Part shown: one piece after another, positions 36,426-50,068 of the stretch
Layout of the letters: each line of letters begins with the position of its first letter
How positions within the stretch are numbered: position 1 is the first letter of the stretch
Assembly (NCBI RefSeq): GCF_000203795.2
Contig: NW_006281111.1
Coordinates: forward strand, 532,888-596,887
Source: Batrachochytrium dendrobatidis JAM81
Taxonomy: Eukaryota > Chytridiomycota > Chytridiomycetes > Rhizophydiales
Length of the DNA: 64,000 bases
Direction: 5' to 3'
Notes under the pieces: generated by a model
Database searches by the model: none
Told to the model about the DNA's origin: nothing
Seen by the model: the letters and a program-made list of their open reading frames with translations, nothing else
Position numbers and translations under genes: made by a program

Positions 36426-38321
36426 ATGATCTTTAAATCGCCCTTTCCAGACATACAGATTCCCGAAGTTGACATACCTCAATTTATCTTTACGTCAAAC
36501 AGATTTGTTGCAAATCTGGATGCTCCTGCCCTGATTGACGCAGTAACGGGGAGATCTGTTTCCTTTAACTCGCTTCGTGAGACTTCCTACAAGTTTGCCA
36601 GAGGGCTTGTGGGAACTCTTGGAATCGGAAAAGGCGATGTTATTGCAGTGATGAGCAGTAATAACTTGGATTACTCGTCGGTGTTGTTTGGCTCGTTGCT
36701 AGCTGGTATGACTTGAAATTAAATTGGGTGTTGGACTGATTTGGTGCTAACTTGTGCCAATGAGTTTTTAGGTGCGTGTGTTACAACCATCAACCCATCG
36801 TACGTTTCTGAAGAAGTCTTATTCCAGCTGCAAGACTCGAAGGCATCGGTATTTATCATGGATGAAACGTGCTTGAAAAGCAGCAAAGATGCTCTCTCTG
36901 GAATCAGTCCCGATAGGATGTTTGTGCTTTCTGATAACACGGTTGAAGGGGTTTCTTCATTTCGATGTTTGTTGAGTGATACTGAAGTTGCACTGCCATC
37001 GTTTACTGCTGAAGAGCTTTCTTGCTCGCCTGCCTATCTGGCCTATAGTTCTGGTACCACCGGCCAAAGCAAGGTAAGCCTAAACGCATACTGGTGTTCT
37101 ACCATTTATATTCAAATCGCATTGTTCTTCAAGTCCAACTATGGTGCTGATTCGAGTTTATGTTTAATGGATTGTATTGAATTAGGGTGTGATACTTACA
37201 CATCGCAACATCATTGCCAATGTGCTGCAGATTCACGAAACGCTAGTAGTAGCACGTACAGGAGCAGACGAAGTCTGGCTTGGGCTTTTACCATTCTTTC
37301 ATGTTTATGCTCTTACAACATCCCTTCATTCGGCTGTTTACGAGGTATACCATTGAAATGTGGATAGTTTAAACTTTGGCACGATCCGTATTTTAAATAC
37401 TCGCTTTATACACTTTAATTTTGCGAGCCAATACTGATTTAAATTCTGTAGGGTATTCCAATCATAGTCATGGCATCATTTGATTTTGCTCTTCTTTTGA
37501 AAACCATTCAAACATACAAAGTATCTACGGTCCACATTGTTCCTCCGATCGCTTTAGCTCTTGCATACCATCCTGCAGTGGACATGTTTGATTTATCATC
37601 TGTAAAATATATCACTTCTGCTGCGTCGCCATTGTCCAAAGATATCATCGAGGCTTTGATCAATCGGCTTCATACGTATGTAATACAAGGCTATGGATTA
37701 ACAGAAACTAGTCCAGCAATCTCGTTGGGAACAGCATCAATGACAATACGCGATTCGCATGGATACTTTTTATCCAACATCGAGGCTCGTGTTATCGACA
37801 CGGAAACAGGAAAAGAGCTAGGTGTTGGCGAGCAAGGAGAGTTGTGTGTCCGAGGTCCAAACGTCATGAAAGGATATTTCAACAACCATGAAGCCACTGC
37901 TGCTTCGATTGATTCGGATGGGTATTTCCATACAGGTGATGTTGCCATTGTACACGAGTCGGGTGAATTTACCGTTATGAATCGAATCAAAGAGCTTATC
38001 AAATATATGGGAATTCAAGTTGCACCTGCTGAATTAGAGGAAAAACTGCTTCAGTATCCAAAAATTGCTGATGCCGCAGTGATTGGTCGACCTGATGAGC
38101 TGTCGGGTGAAGTTCCTGTGGCCTATGTGGTACTGAAGCCTGGTGTGACTTGCACCGAAGATGAGATCAAGTCGTTTATTGCCAAGAATGTTGCTTCTCA
38201 TAAACTCTTGCGTGGTGGTGTGGTGTTTATTGAAAAAATTCCCAGAGCTCCTACTGGTAAATGTCTGCGTCGCATTCTTCAACAGCAGGATCTTGAATAC
38301 ATGGCCAAGGCTGAAGAATAA
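36426..38321 (+). CDS. Acyl-CoA synthetase / 4-coumarate-CoA ligase-like enzyme
   Basis: ANL-superfamily adenylate-forming ligase, 536 residues. Exons 36426-36705, 36772-37073, 37186-37344, 37452-38321. Activates a carboxylic acid with ATP and transfers it to CoA. Visible motifs: the P-loop Y-S-S-G-T-T-G-Q-S-K-G-V (split by intron 2), Q-G-Y-G-L-T-E-T-S-P (A5), the hinge region with G-D-V-A-x-x-H-E-S-G and N-R-I-K-E-L-I-K-Y, G-I-Q-V-A-P-A-E-L-E, and the C-terminal catalytic Lys in A-P-T-G-K-C-L-R-R. The overall pattern is closest to 4-coumarate-CoA-ligase-like peroxisomal enzymes, but no clear C-terminal peroxisomal tripeptide is present (ends A-E-E). Substrate cannot be read from sequence; a medium- or long-chain acid is likely. 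Confidence 0.92.
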
Positions 38322-38440
38322 TGTGTTTGGTTCTCAATTGTTTGAAATTAAATTTATATTTTACCCCAAGATCAACTGTGTAGACTCTTGAATGCACAAC
38401 ATGCTGCTTACATTTAAACAGCTGGATTGACATAAAGTAT

Positions 38441-39858
38441 TTATTGGGCAATAAGTGCAGCAGAAGGAACCAGGCAAAGGTCTTTGAGCGACTTGCCAAG
38501 ATCGTTATTACCAAGCATTTTGCGTGGAAATGGTTGCCAAAGCTTAAATGAGTTGGGACCAATCTTTTCTTCCAGATAATTGTATACCTTGGACAGTGTG
38601 TCATCAGCAGAAAAGTTTTGAGTATACGATTTTCCATCAGGTGTACGAATCTATTATATTTATGATTTTTAGTACACAATACCAAAATGCCAAAACTCTT
38701 ATAATTGTGTAAACATCACAATTCACGGTTATGCTGCACAGCACATACATTCAAGCGTGCTTCAGAATACGATACACTAGACAAAGGATTTGACGCAACA
38801 GGAGCAGCAGTAACATGAGCTGGCAATGCAATGCCCTGTGCAAGACGTTTCTTTTCTTCGGCCTAATCCATCACCAAATTACAGTGGCAGTAGTGAGTAT
38901 CAGTTATAAATATCCTATAGTATCAATATTCAATTGCAGTAAATATATTCGCCTTGTTACCTTTCTATGGCGCTCGCGTTTATCTGATTCCAATTGCGCA
39001 CGCACTCGTTCACGAGCCATCTTCTCCTCTTGCTTCTCACGCTTTTTGTCATCGAGTGCTTTTTTCATATCGTCCTGCTCCTTCTTTTCCTTGAGTGCAA
39101 CTATTTCTTGACCAGTGCGTCGACGCACTTGCTCGCTTTTTTTCCTTTCCTCAACTTCCAATAGTTGCTTTTCCTCACGCTTAGCTGCCAATCGAGCCTG
39201 TAGATCTTTAAGCTTTTGAGATTTTTCTTCCTCAGTAAGGGGTTTGATTGCAACTACAGACTCTGAGAAATTCACATGCTGAGTCTTTACAGCATGCAGC
39301 TCAGCAGCAGCGGCTAAAACAGATCCAATCAAAAGAACATTGAATTAAATAATGGTAACGTAATAAAACCCATCAACAGCCATATTTGTAGAATAAAAGC
39401 TTGTGTGTTGAAAGTTTAATGCCGAGATAGTATTAGTCAAACAGATCAACTCACCATCACGCAACAGTTTACCACAGTCCTCACATTTTAGGGATTGTGC
39501 AGTAGCTTGATCCTGAGATATCTCTCCGTCCTTATCGTGATCGGTTGACCCAGATGCCTGTGTAGCAGCTGCGCATTCACTGGCTTCGTTGACTTCAAGG
39601 GAATCTGATACGTTGTCGTCGGCATGAGCAAATAGCCTAGCGACACAGTTGATCAAATCGACAAGATTAGCACATTATAATCATGCATGGCAATATTCCA
39701 ATCAACTGCCATTATTCAAGTAGAATTTAGCTGGTGTTATTGGATAGACTACATTTGTTTTGGATTGAGACGAGTACGAACCAATCCATAGCAGATTGTA
39801 AGCCCGAGTTCTTGGTCATTTGCAATGCTTTGGTCACCCTGGCATCTGAAAATCCCAT
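38441..39858 (-). CDS. UBXN1: UBXN1-type UBA-ZnF-UBX protein
   Basis: Cofactor of the p97/Cdc48 ATPase that binds ubiquitin, at least 311 residues. Exons 39858-39782, 39636-39455, 39313-38961, 38862-38749, 38650-38441. The UBA domain starts at the first codons (M-G-F-S-D-A-R-V-T-K-A-L) and ends A-M-D-W-L-F-A-H. A C2H2 finger follows (C-E-D-C-G-K-L-L-R-D ... H-A-V-K-T-Q-H), then a charged coiled coil, a linker with S-Y-S-E-A-R-L-N, and a UBX domain with I-R-T-P-D-G-K-S, LEEKIG and L-W-Q-P-F-P-R-K-M. In UBXN1 a few residues normally precede M-G-F, so a short upstream exon may be missing. Intron 1 uses an unusual donor GTTCGT, required by phase. The gap to the gene upstream (39859-40312) has no recognised gene. 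Confidence 0.88.
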
Positions 39859-40312
39859 ATCTGGTTTAGAGACATTAGTGTTAGTAATATAGAGACTGCT
39901 GTGCTGGGATAGCAGACGCTATACATGGATCCACATGGGAATTGGATAACTCGGATCTTCAAAGGATAAGCTTGAAAATGTGTGTATGGTTGCTGTGAGA
40001 TAAACAGTTGAATAAAGCAGCCAATTATTATAGTAAACTTGCCCAGAAGTGCTTGTTTGTCTGTTTGTACCATGTTGAGTTTGTTGTGATTCAGATAAAG
40101 TGCAGATTCGTCTGATTTCTGGAAACTCATTGCGCTCAATCCAAGATTTTAACTTGCAATCTTGAAGTTTGTTACATTCAACTTTGACTCGATCCAAATA
40201 ATATAAAACTCAGTCATCAAACTAATGATTATTTATTGAAAGTTTTGTCAACTAAAATCTCATCCGTTCGTAATGTAACGAATCTGATGGATCAAACCAG
40301 AAACGCAGTCTA

Positions 40313-42279
40313 TCAGACAATCCGAGTTCTCACCGTATTGGCAAGCATTGCTAACTGACTCACAATCTCTGTAGAGAGTTGATCTGTCATCACATCTGCA
40401 ATGAGATATCCAAGCGAATCTTTTGTGTCTAACACTTGCTTTCCAACATTGTATGCAGACAGAATATGATCAATTTCCTAGTGTTATTTCCATGAGTATT
40501 AGACACAGTTGATGATCACAATGGGATAAGTTGAATTTAACTTGGTGTTAATCTGTACATTGGTAAACACGGTGTTCAAGGATAGTGTCGGTTTACCTTG
40601 AGCACTCCACGCACATTTCTGTGCATGCAAATAATACGGCGACTCCCAGGCTTGAGAGGCCAGGCAGCAACACTAGGAAAGTTGACAGCGCCAATGGTCG
40701 TACCCTCGGAGATGTAACGCACAACATCCTCTGTAATCTCTGCAACAATACGTCGACGTGCTTCAAGAGTATCTCCAGCTGTTTATGTAGTCCACAATAT
40801 ACTAGATGATCAGCATTTCCGAGTTTTGATTGAAAGAATAAAAACAAATGGTCAAATGCATCCTATTTACTTGCCAATAACAGGCGTAAGAATCACATTG
40901 CGAGCTGACTGCAAAGGAGATTTGAAGGTTTTCCCATCAATCTCGTGAGCTGGAATAGCATCGATTGCTGCACCTGCAATATGCTTTGACTTGATTGCGT
41001 CTGCGAGAGCCGCATGATCAACCTGTTAAAACCCAACCCAATCCAATTCAAAATATAATGTAAGATGGCATTTAGCGGTACCATTCAACCTGCATAAAGA
41101 ATCACTCACAGCTTCACTTGCGGATGCATTGATCAAATAACTGCCTTGTTTCATTTTGGCAAGCATATTTTTATCAAACAATCCATCGTTTTCTGGAGTG
41201 GAGGTAATGTTGATAGCCACATAATCAGACTTGGCAAGTAGTTCATCTAGAGTATCAACTGGTTTTGCACGGCCAATTGGCATCAAACTAAGTTCATCGT
41301 AAAAAATAACGCAGATGGATAGCGCTTCTGCCATAATGCCAAGTTGCGAGCCAGCATGGCCATATCCAACAATACCGAGTGTTTTGCCACGTACTTCAAC
41401 GCAGTTGGTTGATGTCTAGATTGTATAGTCGAGTTAGTTTTGGTTGAATCCTGTTGGTTATATAGTTGTAGATACTACAATCAGTGAGATTTGCCTTGTT
41501 CCATTCGCCAGCATGAATTTCTTTGCTGCGATCGCCAATCTGTCTAGACAGCAAAATGATATTTGCCAAAGACATTTCAGCAACACTGTGCGTGTACTGA
41601 TAAGGTGCAGTAAACACTGGGATCTACAATATAAAAATAAAACACTATTCAGCATTGCAAACCACAGCTTTTGAAATACCAGCAAGAGTCGGTGAAAAAT
41701 GATCAACCTACACCCATAGCCTGAGCTGCTTTCAAATTGACTTGGATAGAAAGTGGACCAAATACTCCAATCGCCAAAAGACGGTGTGCAGATCGTAATA
41801 CTTCATCGGTTAGATACTCGGTCTCTCTCTCGCCACTATCAAATTCATCACCAGAGTTTAATATTAGCAGGAACAAAATCATTTCTATTTAATCTCGTAC
41901 AGTTCATGAATTGTATGGATATATTTCAAAGCTAAACGCAGCCCTTTGGAAAAACAAAACCTAGAGCGTTGTAATAAAAATGCAAGCCTTTATGCTATAC
42001 TTGGTTCTTCTTACCTCAAACACACTACATTGTAATCGGATATACGACGAAGTAATTCAGCTTCCGACAGTATGCCAAAGCATTCATCCACCTGTATAAT
42101 AAGCAGTGTGGTATCAATTACCAGCCCATTATGGAATATACCCTAGTTGGTTTACACAGGATAGTTTATGAATAAAAACATGCCTGATAATGGGCTTTGT
42201 CGAATGCATTCAGTGAGTCGAGAGGGAAGGGGTCGAGAAGGAGCACTTTGATCTCCTTGATGCCGAACGGAGTGCTCAT
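40313..42279 (-). CDS. D-3-phosphoglycerate dehydrogenase homologue, catalytically degenerate
   Basis: 408-residue protein with the fold of D-3-phosphoglycerate dehydrogenase (first step of serine synthesis). Exons 42279-42184, 42091-42015, 41835-41712, 41623-41495, 41415-41110, 41022-40875, 40778-40597, 40477-40313. The NAD site G-Y-G-H-A-G with a following Y-D is intact, and a C-terminal ACT domain (G-V-L-K-E-I-D-H-I-L) remains. Residues known to be essential in E. coli SerA are changed: the Arg of N-A-S-R-G is Ala (N-A-S-A-S), and the His of T-P-H-I-G-G is Val (T-P-V-I-A-G); the Glu region and the substrate N-T-R-S-V-A-E (here Y-T-H-S-V-A-E) also differ. Enzyme activity is therefore doubtful. 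Three of seven introns have GC donors: after 42184, 41495 and 40875. The last one is within the T-P-V-I-A segment, so that junction deserves checking. Confidence 0.85.
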
Positions 42280-42354
42280 GATTATCGTGAAATTGATAAA
42301 ATCAAAGCACTCCCTTTTTATGCTATCCAAACACGTGTTTATTCCAGTTCAAAC

Positions 42355-44893
42355 TTAATCCTCTTCTAAAATATCAAAATAGTCTTCCTTGTCACTAATC
42401 ACTTCTATATCTTCAATATCTTCTTCGTCCATGTCTTCTGATTCATCTATACTCTCGTCATCATCCTGCATCGACGTGTGCGTGTCTCTACTAAATTGCT
42501 CGATCCTGGGCAGTTCTTGTGTAGATACATCCACACTACGATCACTGCTAGATACTAAACGTATACAAATTGTAATGCTTTAATGTTAATCATGCTATCA
42601 TATCAAAAAACAATCAACACAAGTAGATTGTCACACCTTCACAGTTGTTGTTTTGCGTCAGCTGTAGATTTTTCATGATTGCATCTACCTAATAGCATTC
42701 AACCCTGTTAGTCAATCATATGTTTTTAAAAGTATATAAACCTCATTCTCACTTTTGATTTAACAGAATTAGAAAAAGTGGGTTCAACCAAATGCGTTTC
42801 ATGTGGCATCATGGCTGTGGACTCTGTAGATTCAGCGCTACTGACATCACAAGTATCTATATCTACAGATGACTCTAAACCTGAATTGACAGACGGGTCA
42901 AATGTATCCATATCAGTTGACATTTTTCGGTTTATAGCACGGAGCTCCTTGTTCCGATTCCGCCTTGCTCCCTCTTGTCCTGGTATTTTTGAGCTTACAC
43001 GTGTCATGCCATGTAGTGTCCACAGTTTCCGCGATATTGCAATACGAATCAAACGCTGATGGTCAGCCACATACCAGCCATCTCGTTCCTAAAATATGGA
43101 TTTGTTAAATAGATTCAATGCATGAATGGTGTCGAGTTATACGCTTGTAAAATATTGAAATAGTCTAATCTTACGTCATATTCACTGCGACAGTATTTTG
43201 CAGAAGTAATCATTGTTTTTAGTGATGGATCTGTTACGTCACATAGCTGAAATATACCAAAATTGACCTTGGTTACACCATCAAATATATATGATTTGCT
43301 TTACAAATAAGAATTGTGTGAGTTGAACCAACAGTTTCAAAATTGATGTTTTCGAGTACTGTTTAGTCGTACTCTCAACAGTCTGACACCATTCTGCACT
43401 TACACGGACTTTTCCTCTTGTGCTTTTACTGGCTCCAGATTCACAGTAGTGTCATCATAAGATTGAGGCAGACGTTTGGCTCTAATATGCGAATTTTTAC
43501 GAGATCTCAAATCTGCTGTTTGATACAGTCGAGACGATCGCTCCTTTCTTGGATCGTATCCAAGACGTATCCACAGACTTCTCCACGGACCAGTTATAGT
43601 GTAATATGCAACCATTGACAATGCATCGGTCAGTGGCTTTTGGCGTGTCAGGGGGGAGTTGATAGTAGCCATGATTGCAGCACGAGACCAAATAGGTCGC
43701 TGTGCAAACAGCTCGCGAAGCATATCTATCAATTCCTTGGCTGCATCATGGTTTTCTGGTGGTTCATTTGGAACGTCTGGGGTTGAAAAGTCATATACTA
43801 ATAGTCCGGGTTTAAGTTTAAATTTGCCGTGAACTGTTCTGACATTAGCAGTTCGTTTTTTGATCGACGCAGGATTTTGCTGGTACCTGATTGTAAACAT
43901 ATGGTCAACTCGATGCAATACACCAAAAGCAAACTAAAAGGGTTGGCAAATTCCATACTTGTATTCCAGAGGCCATTGAATCCTAGAAAACATGGGTGGT
44001 GGAATGTGATGTAGCGGAGGTCCATTACTTTTTTTTTCCATATTAAATGGAAGTTCATCTAGGGTTTTGACTAGATAGAAATGGACATTATTTAATACAA
44101 TGACGGCGATCTTGAATGAATTTCTAGACTGTAATGCATCAACACGTACCATCAAGCGTTTCCATCTTATAGCGCAGCTTAACAAGTGGATCGTCTGGAT
44201 CTACCTCGTACTGAAAATCTGCCATGCCTAATGACACGATACTATGTCAACCCAAAGTTTCTACAAGTGGATTGACTTGGTATATAATATACATTTATGA
44301 AAAAGATCACCTCTAAATCTGCATGTTTTTGAAACTAGGCCAGCGATATGATGTTCCATGGTAGTTTCACCTGTTTTTCTATTCGTCCTTTTGACAACCT
44401 TGAGCAACAGATTTGCAGTTGGGATGACATCACCTGAGATAGGATGAGCGAATAAGTTGTCGGGTGTATAGTTCAATTCCAGGAAACCAGCTTGTTCGGT
44501 AAATGCCTAGAACAGCCAGAATTTAAAATGGAATTGCTAACAGGACATTTCCTCAGTAATAACATGCAATCGATTATTGCCAAAACACACCTTTTGTACT
44601 GCAGGCATTCCACCAAGAGTAATAAGGATTTTTTCAGCAATAGTAGCGTATCCAGGATATTGGATTGAATGATATATATCGTTGGGCAGTTCGAGTACTG
44701 CAGCTTCTTGCACAATGTTTTGCGAAAGTGAATCTGATTGAACACAAGTGGTTGGCTGGAAGGAATCTGTAGTGTTTTGTTTTGATGACTCCATCATAGA
44801 TTCATTTGGATCAGAAAGCTCACTTTGAATGCCTATAAACGATGGTTCAGAAACCCTCACAGTATCTGATGTTTTGGTCTGTTTTTTAGCCAT
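42355..44893 (-). CDS. TFC1: TFIIIC subunit tau95 (GTF3C5)
   Basis: RNA polymerase III general factor TFIIIC, tauA-lobe subunit contacting the A box of tRNA genes; 636 residues. Exons 44893-44564, 44506-44311, 44227-44150, 44070-43959, 43886-43404, 43298-43175, 43088-42753, 42688-42637, 42554-42355; all phases close. Conserved features: Y-P-G-Y-A-T-I-A and T-L-G-G-M-P near the N-terminus; L-N-Y-T-P-D-N-L-F-A-H-P (barrel domain); A-N-L-L-L-K-V; I-P-P-P-M-F-S-R; R-P-I-W-S-R-A-A; GPWRSLWIRLGYDPRK; I-F-D-G and F-Q-L-C-D-V-T-D-P; E-R-D-G-W-Y. A long acidic Asp/Glu tail ends Y-F-D-I-L-E-E-D. Intron 1 uses donor GTTATT. The exon at 43298 was found by phase and by the I-F-D-G motif. Exon 4 could start at 44070 or 44057; the longer form has the better acceptor. 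Confidence 0.9.
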
Positions 44894-44949
44894 AATCCAA
44901 CTGTATGACAAGTAAATCGCTCAAGCTCGCAAATGTAAATTGAACAGTT

Positions 44950-45248
44950 TACCAGCGTATTAACAGAGTGGAATCCTTTATCTTGCAATGTATTTTGCTT
45001 TGGAATAAACAATATTTGAATATTCGATGCATTTTTCTACTATAAATAAACTGTTTCTTTAACACAGCGTTCATCATGACACACTAGATTTAAGTTTGTT
45101 TTTGAGATGTTTATGATTTCCAGATATTGAATTCAACTCTGCATGTCAACCACGCAATAGTTTATAGAAAATGAGATTGAACAAGTGTCAAGATTAAGTT
45201 TATTGATGAGCACAAAGTGAAAGTATATCACGTGAGTATATTACAGTA
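44950..45248 (+). mobile_element. TIR transposon-like element, internally deleted
   Basis: About 299 bp between TFIIIC and the bromodomain gene. Left end TA-CCAGCGTATTAACAGAG, then TATCTTGCAATG and TGCTTTGGAATAAACAAT; later GAGATTGAACAAGTGTCAAG; weak right end CACGTGAGTATATTACAGTA. Shorter than full copies, so it has lost internal and subterminal sequence. Confidence 0.65.
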
Positions 45249-45315
45249 CAAACACAAAGTCACGAGACTTGCTCTTTTTTTGTGAATTCGAAGCAACAGC
45301 AAGACGAGTTGCTAA

Positions 45316-48300
45316 ATGAACAACGTAAACAGCCATGGACAGCCAACTGCATCGGGTGCAGCCAGTTCTGCTTCCCATCAAGGCCACGGAAACTCTATAC
45401 AACAACTTCAAACTCCTGTTTTGCGACTCGTATCGTCTCAGATTCCAACACTCAACACTGCCGTGCCTGTGAATACAGGCTTGCATGTTCATGATCTTGG
45501 TTCTAATCCATCTTCATCAGCTTCAATGGATTATTCAGAAGCTGCTGCTGCATCCGCAATAACTGCTCTTGGTGGTTACGTTCCGACTCAAACCCCTGCC
45601 GTCTTGACTGAAGTCGCTCCAAAACGACTGGTCAAACTTAGTCTGTCTGTCAAGGAACCTGCAAGCACTGCATCGCTCTCTCATGCACTTGCACCCACTC
45701 TGGATGCTCCTGTTCAAGCTCCAGTGTCTTTATCCTTGTCAGCAAACGCCAATCGCGCTCAACATCACGATCTAAATGCTCCAACTGTCGGAACTCCCTT
45801 GTCAGCTGGATCTAAACGGCGGCATAATAGTCCAACTCACACTGCTGCTGATCTATCCGCTAAAACTGCTATTGCTACTGAACCGTCTCATGCCAAGATT
45901 AAAAAACTCAAATTCACAACCACTCAATCCACTCCCGATACTCTAAAAGTTGAACCATCTTTTTCAACACCTCTCACTTCTGCCGCAACAACTCCAATAG
46001 CAAAAAAGTCGGAATTGATTCCAATTCCTGGCACTCTTAAATCATACTTTACAAAAATATATACGGAACTGCTTGATTTGAAAGATAAAAAGTATGTACT
46101 GATCTGTCTAGACTGCATTTTGTCAAGGCTTTACAATCCTAACAAGACTTGAATCTATAGAACCAACTCACGTGTTCTTTCTGAACCATTTCTGATGCTT
46201 CCTGACAAACTGGAGTATCCAGACTATTATCAGTTGATTGATCGTCCAATTGCATTTGATCGAATCAAAGTAAGGCTTGGTGTTTTCATGTCTGGATTTA
46301 CTCAATATTGGTTTATGATTATTTACGACACCTTGTATTGGAAATCAATGAATCTTAGAAAAAAATTGATGGCAGTCGTTACAGCAGCGTCGAGGCATAT
46401 AAAAAGGATGTAAATTTGATATTTCTTAATTGCCAACAGTACAATCTTCCCGAATCTCAGATTTACCAAGACTCGATTGAACTTCAGGTAAACATAAATG
46501 TGTGAGGGCTTCATCTCGCATTGGCTAATCCTCGCGTATCTACTTTAGAAACACTTTAAATACATTACAGAAAGCTATGTTCATACTGCTCCTATACCTG
46601 GATCTGCCAAGCCACCACATCGTCGTAAATCAGATGTTCCAAAAGTAGAGATGCCTGCTCAAGTTCATACTCCAACCCCAACTTTAATCCCGCTTTCAGC
46701 CCCGTCTCTGACTGTTGTTCAGCCAGCTGCTCCAGTTCGATCTCCTCAGACTGATATATGTAAGTACACAACATGTCTTGGCAATATATTACAGGTTGTA
46801 CATGGTGTGCCAAGTGTATTGCGTGCTCTAACTCTAAATTATACGCAATAGCTACCCAACGCACGGCTCTTTTTGAAGCTATTGAAAAAAATGATGTCAA
46901 GGCATTTGAACGTCATATTGCTTCGTTTGATGAAACTACGATCCATGCTCTTCAACCCTGTCATATGTTTGAAGCCAGTTTCACATGGGCACCTATTCAT
47001 GCTGTTGCTTATTATGGAAATGCTAAAATGCTAGAGATTTTAATGGGCCATGGCGCCGACGTTGAACAACAAGACACCTGGTATCAGGGCGTATGTAGAG
47101 AAATTGCTGGTTTGAATTCATATACATAGATTCTATCATATCGATCAATTAAAAAATTGAAATTTATTTAGCGACCGCTTGCATGGGCTGCATTTGCTGG
47201 ATCGGTCAAGATATGCAAAATTCTCATTGAGAAGCACAATGCTGATAAAGCAGCAACCAATATTCATGGACAGACGGCATATGATTTATTAGGAGACAGT
47301 CAAGATGATCCAGTATGGGATATTCTAAAAATTAACGTATGTGTACAGCCTTGGATGGTTTCATGCGCTAGTGTATTGCTATACATGGAATGGTTGATTT
47401 ACTTTTAATATTATAGGATACTGTTAATTCTTCAAGTCATCACGGTCGCAGCAGTTTTCGAACACCAAAAGCAAAGTCTGCTACTGAAGAAATCAAGCCT
47501 ACTTTGTCCAAATCTACTACCAAAGTTATTGGTGCTTCACATGCTGCAAACAACTGGAGTCACGCCCCCATGGAAGCAGCAACTCCTACCAGTCGTACTA
47601 CCAGCAGATCAGGTCAAACTGACATTACTGTTGCTCAGCATTCAAGTCAGCGTCCTGCTGAACCAAACCAACAAACACCTGTGGCTGCAACAACACTCAA
47701 ACAGAGTTTACAACAGTCTCAACTTACACCTCAACAGCAGTTTCAACAACAAGCATTGTATTTACAGGCACAGCAACAGTTGCTTCAGGCTCAAACACCT
47801 AATGGGCTGATTCAAGGTTCTCGTTCGCGTCAGTCTTCTTCCAAAGGTGCTCGTGTATCTGGTACACCACAGTTCATGAATTCTGCTGGTGCAGCTGTTG
47901 TTCCTAGAAGTTTTGTCAGTCCCAATGCAGCTGGATTGCAAATGCCTGGACAGGCGCTTGTTCCCGACAATGCATTTTCGGCATATACAACTCAACAACG
48001 TCTGAGTGCTCCGCAATCTGCCATTGTCACAAGTATTGGAATTGTATCCAACGATGATCGATTTCGTATGGTGATTCCCTTTTCACCAGATGATCCACCG
48101 CATGGATTTGTAGGAAGTTGCATCACTGTAAACCATGGTGTCAAATCCATGAATATTCGTATTGTACTGGGTTCGAATCCATTTGCGGGTATGGTAGCAG
48201 CGAATGGAACACCTGTTGCTACTCGGTTCACATGTACGGGACATAGCACATCAATGGCCATGGTTCCTACGGGCGTTCCAGGATCAGCTCATCCACAGAT

Positions 48301-48493
48301 GCGATTGGAACCCCTACAGCTTCGAATTCCCGGTGGAAAAGCTGATGGTGGGATTCAAGACATGTCGGCTCCAATCCATTTGGGTCTAAATTCTTTTGAA
48401 TTAATTGTTGTTGCTACTGCCTATACTTCCGATTCAATGCAGCCTTTGGAAGAAACTCATCAGATTGTTTTGCTTGCAATCTATCGCCAATAA
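45316..48493 (+). CDS. Bromodomain and ankyrin-repeat chromatin protein
   Basis: Predicted nuclear acetyl-lysine reader of 901 residues. Exons 45316-46091, 46161-46269, 46359-46487, 46549-46759, 46852-47090, 47172-47336, 47417-48493; phases close. The N-terminal 240 residues are Ser/Ala/Pro-rich. The bromodomain spans exons 1-4: S-E-P-F-L-M-L-P, then Y-P-D-Y-Y-Q-L-I, then L-N-C-Q-Q-Y-N-L with the acetyl-lysine-binding Asn, and S-I-E-L-Q. Two or three ankyrin repeats follow (W-A-P-I-H-A-V-A-Y-Y-G-N-A and R-P-L-A-W-A-A-F-A-G-S). A Gln-rich run (about 47700-47800) leads to a beta-rich C-terminal domain that may correspond to the Ig-like domain of RSC4-type remodeller subunits; that link is inference. 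The ATG at 45316 lies 68 bp after a TIR element, which must contain part of the promoter. Confidence 0.83.
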
Positions 48494-48628
48494 ATTTTGG
48501 TTGTTTAAATTCAAACGTGTTGACAGGGCTTAAACGTGTAAGAGGCATGTATTGGGTTGAATACATAAACCAAAGCAGATCACAACACGAGTACTAGCAG
48601 TACCAAAAACCAACTTTTTATTTCAAGT

Positions 48629-50068
<1,440 letters not shown>

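Noticed and set aside
39834..40197. Minus-strand open frames upstream of UBXN1 as its N-terminus
   Set aside because: They are out of frame with the UBA domain and none gives a phase-consistent first exon that I can defend.
48165..48180. GGGTTCGAATCC resembling a tRNA T-arm
   Set aside because: It lies inside the bromodomain-ankyrin coding exon and has no matching acceptor, D- or anticodon arm around it. I found no tRNA or rRNA gene in the window.
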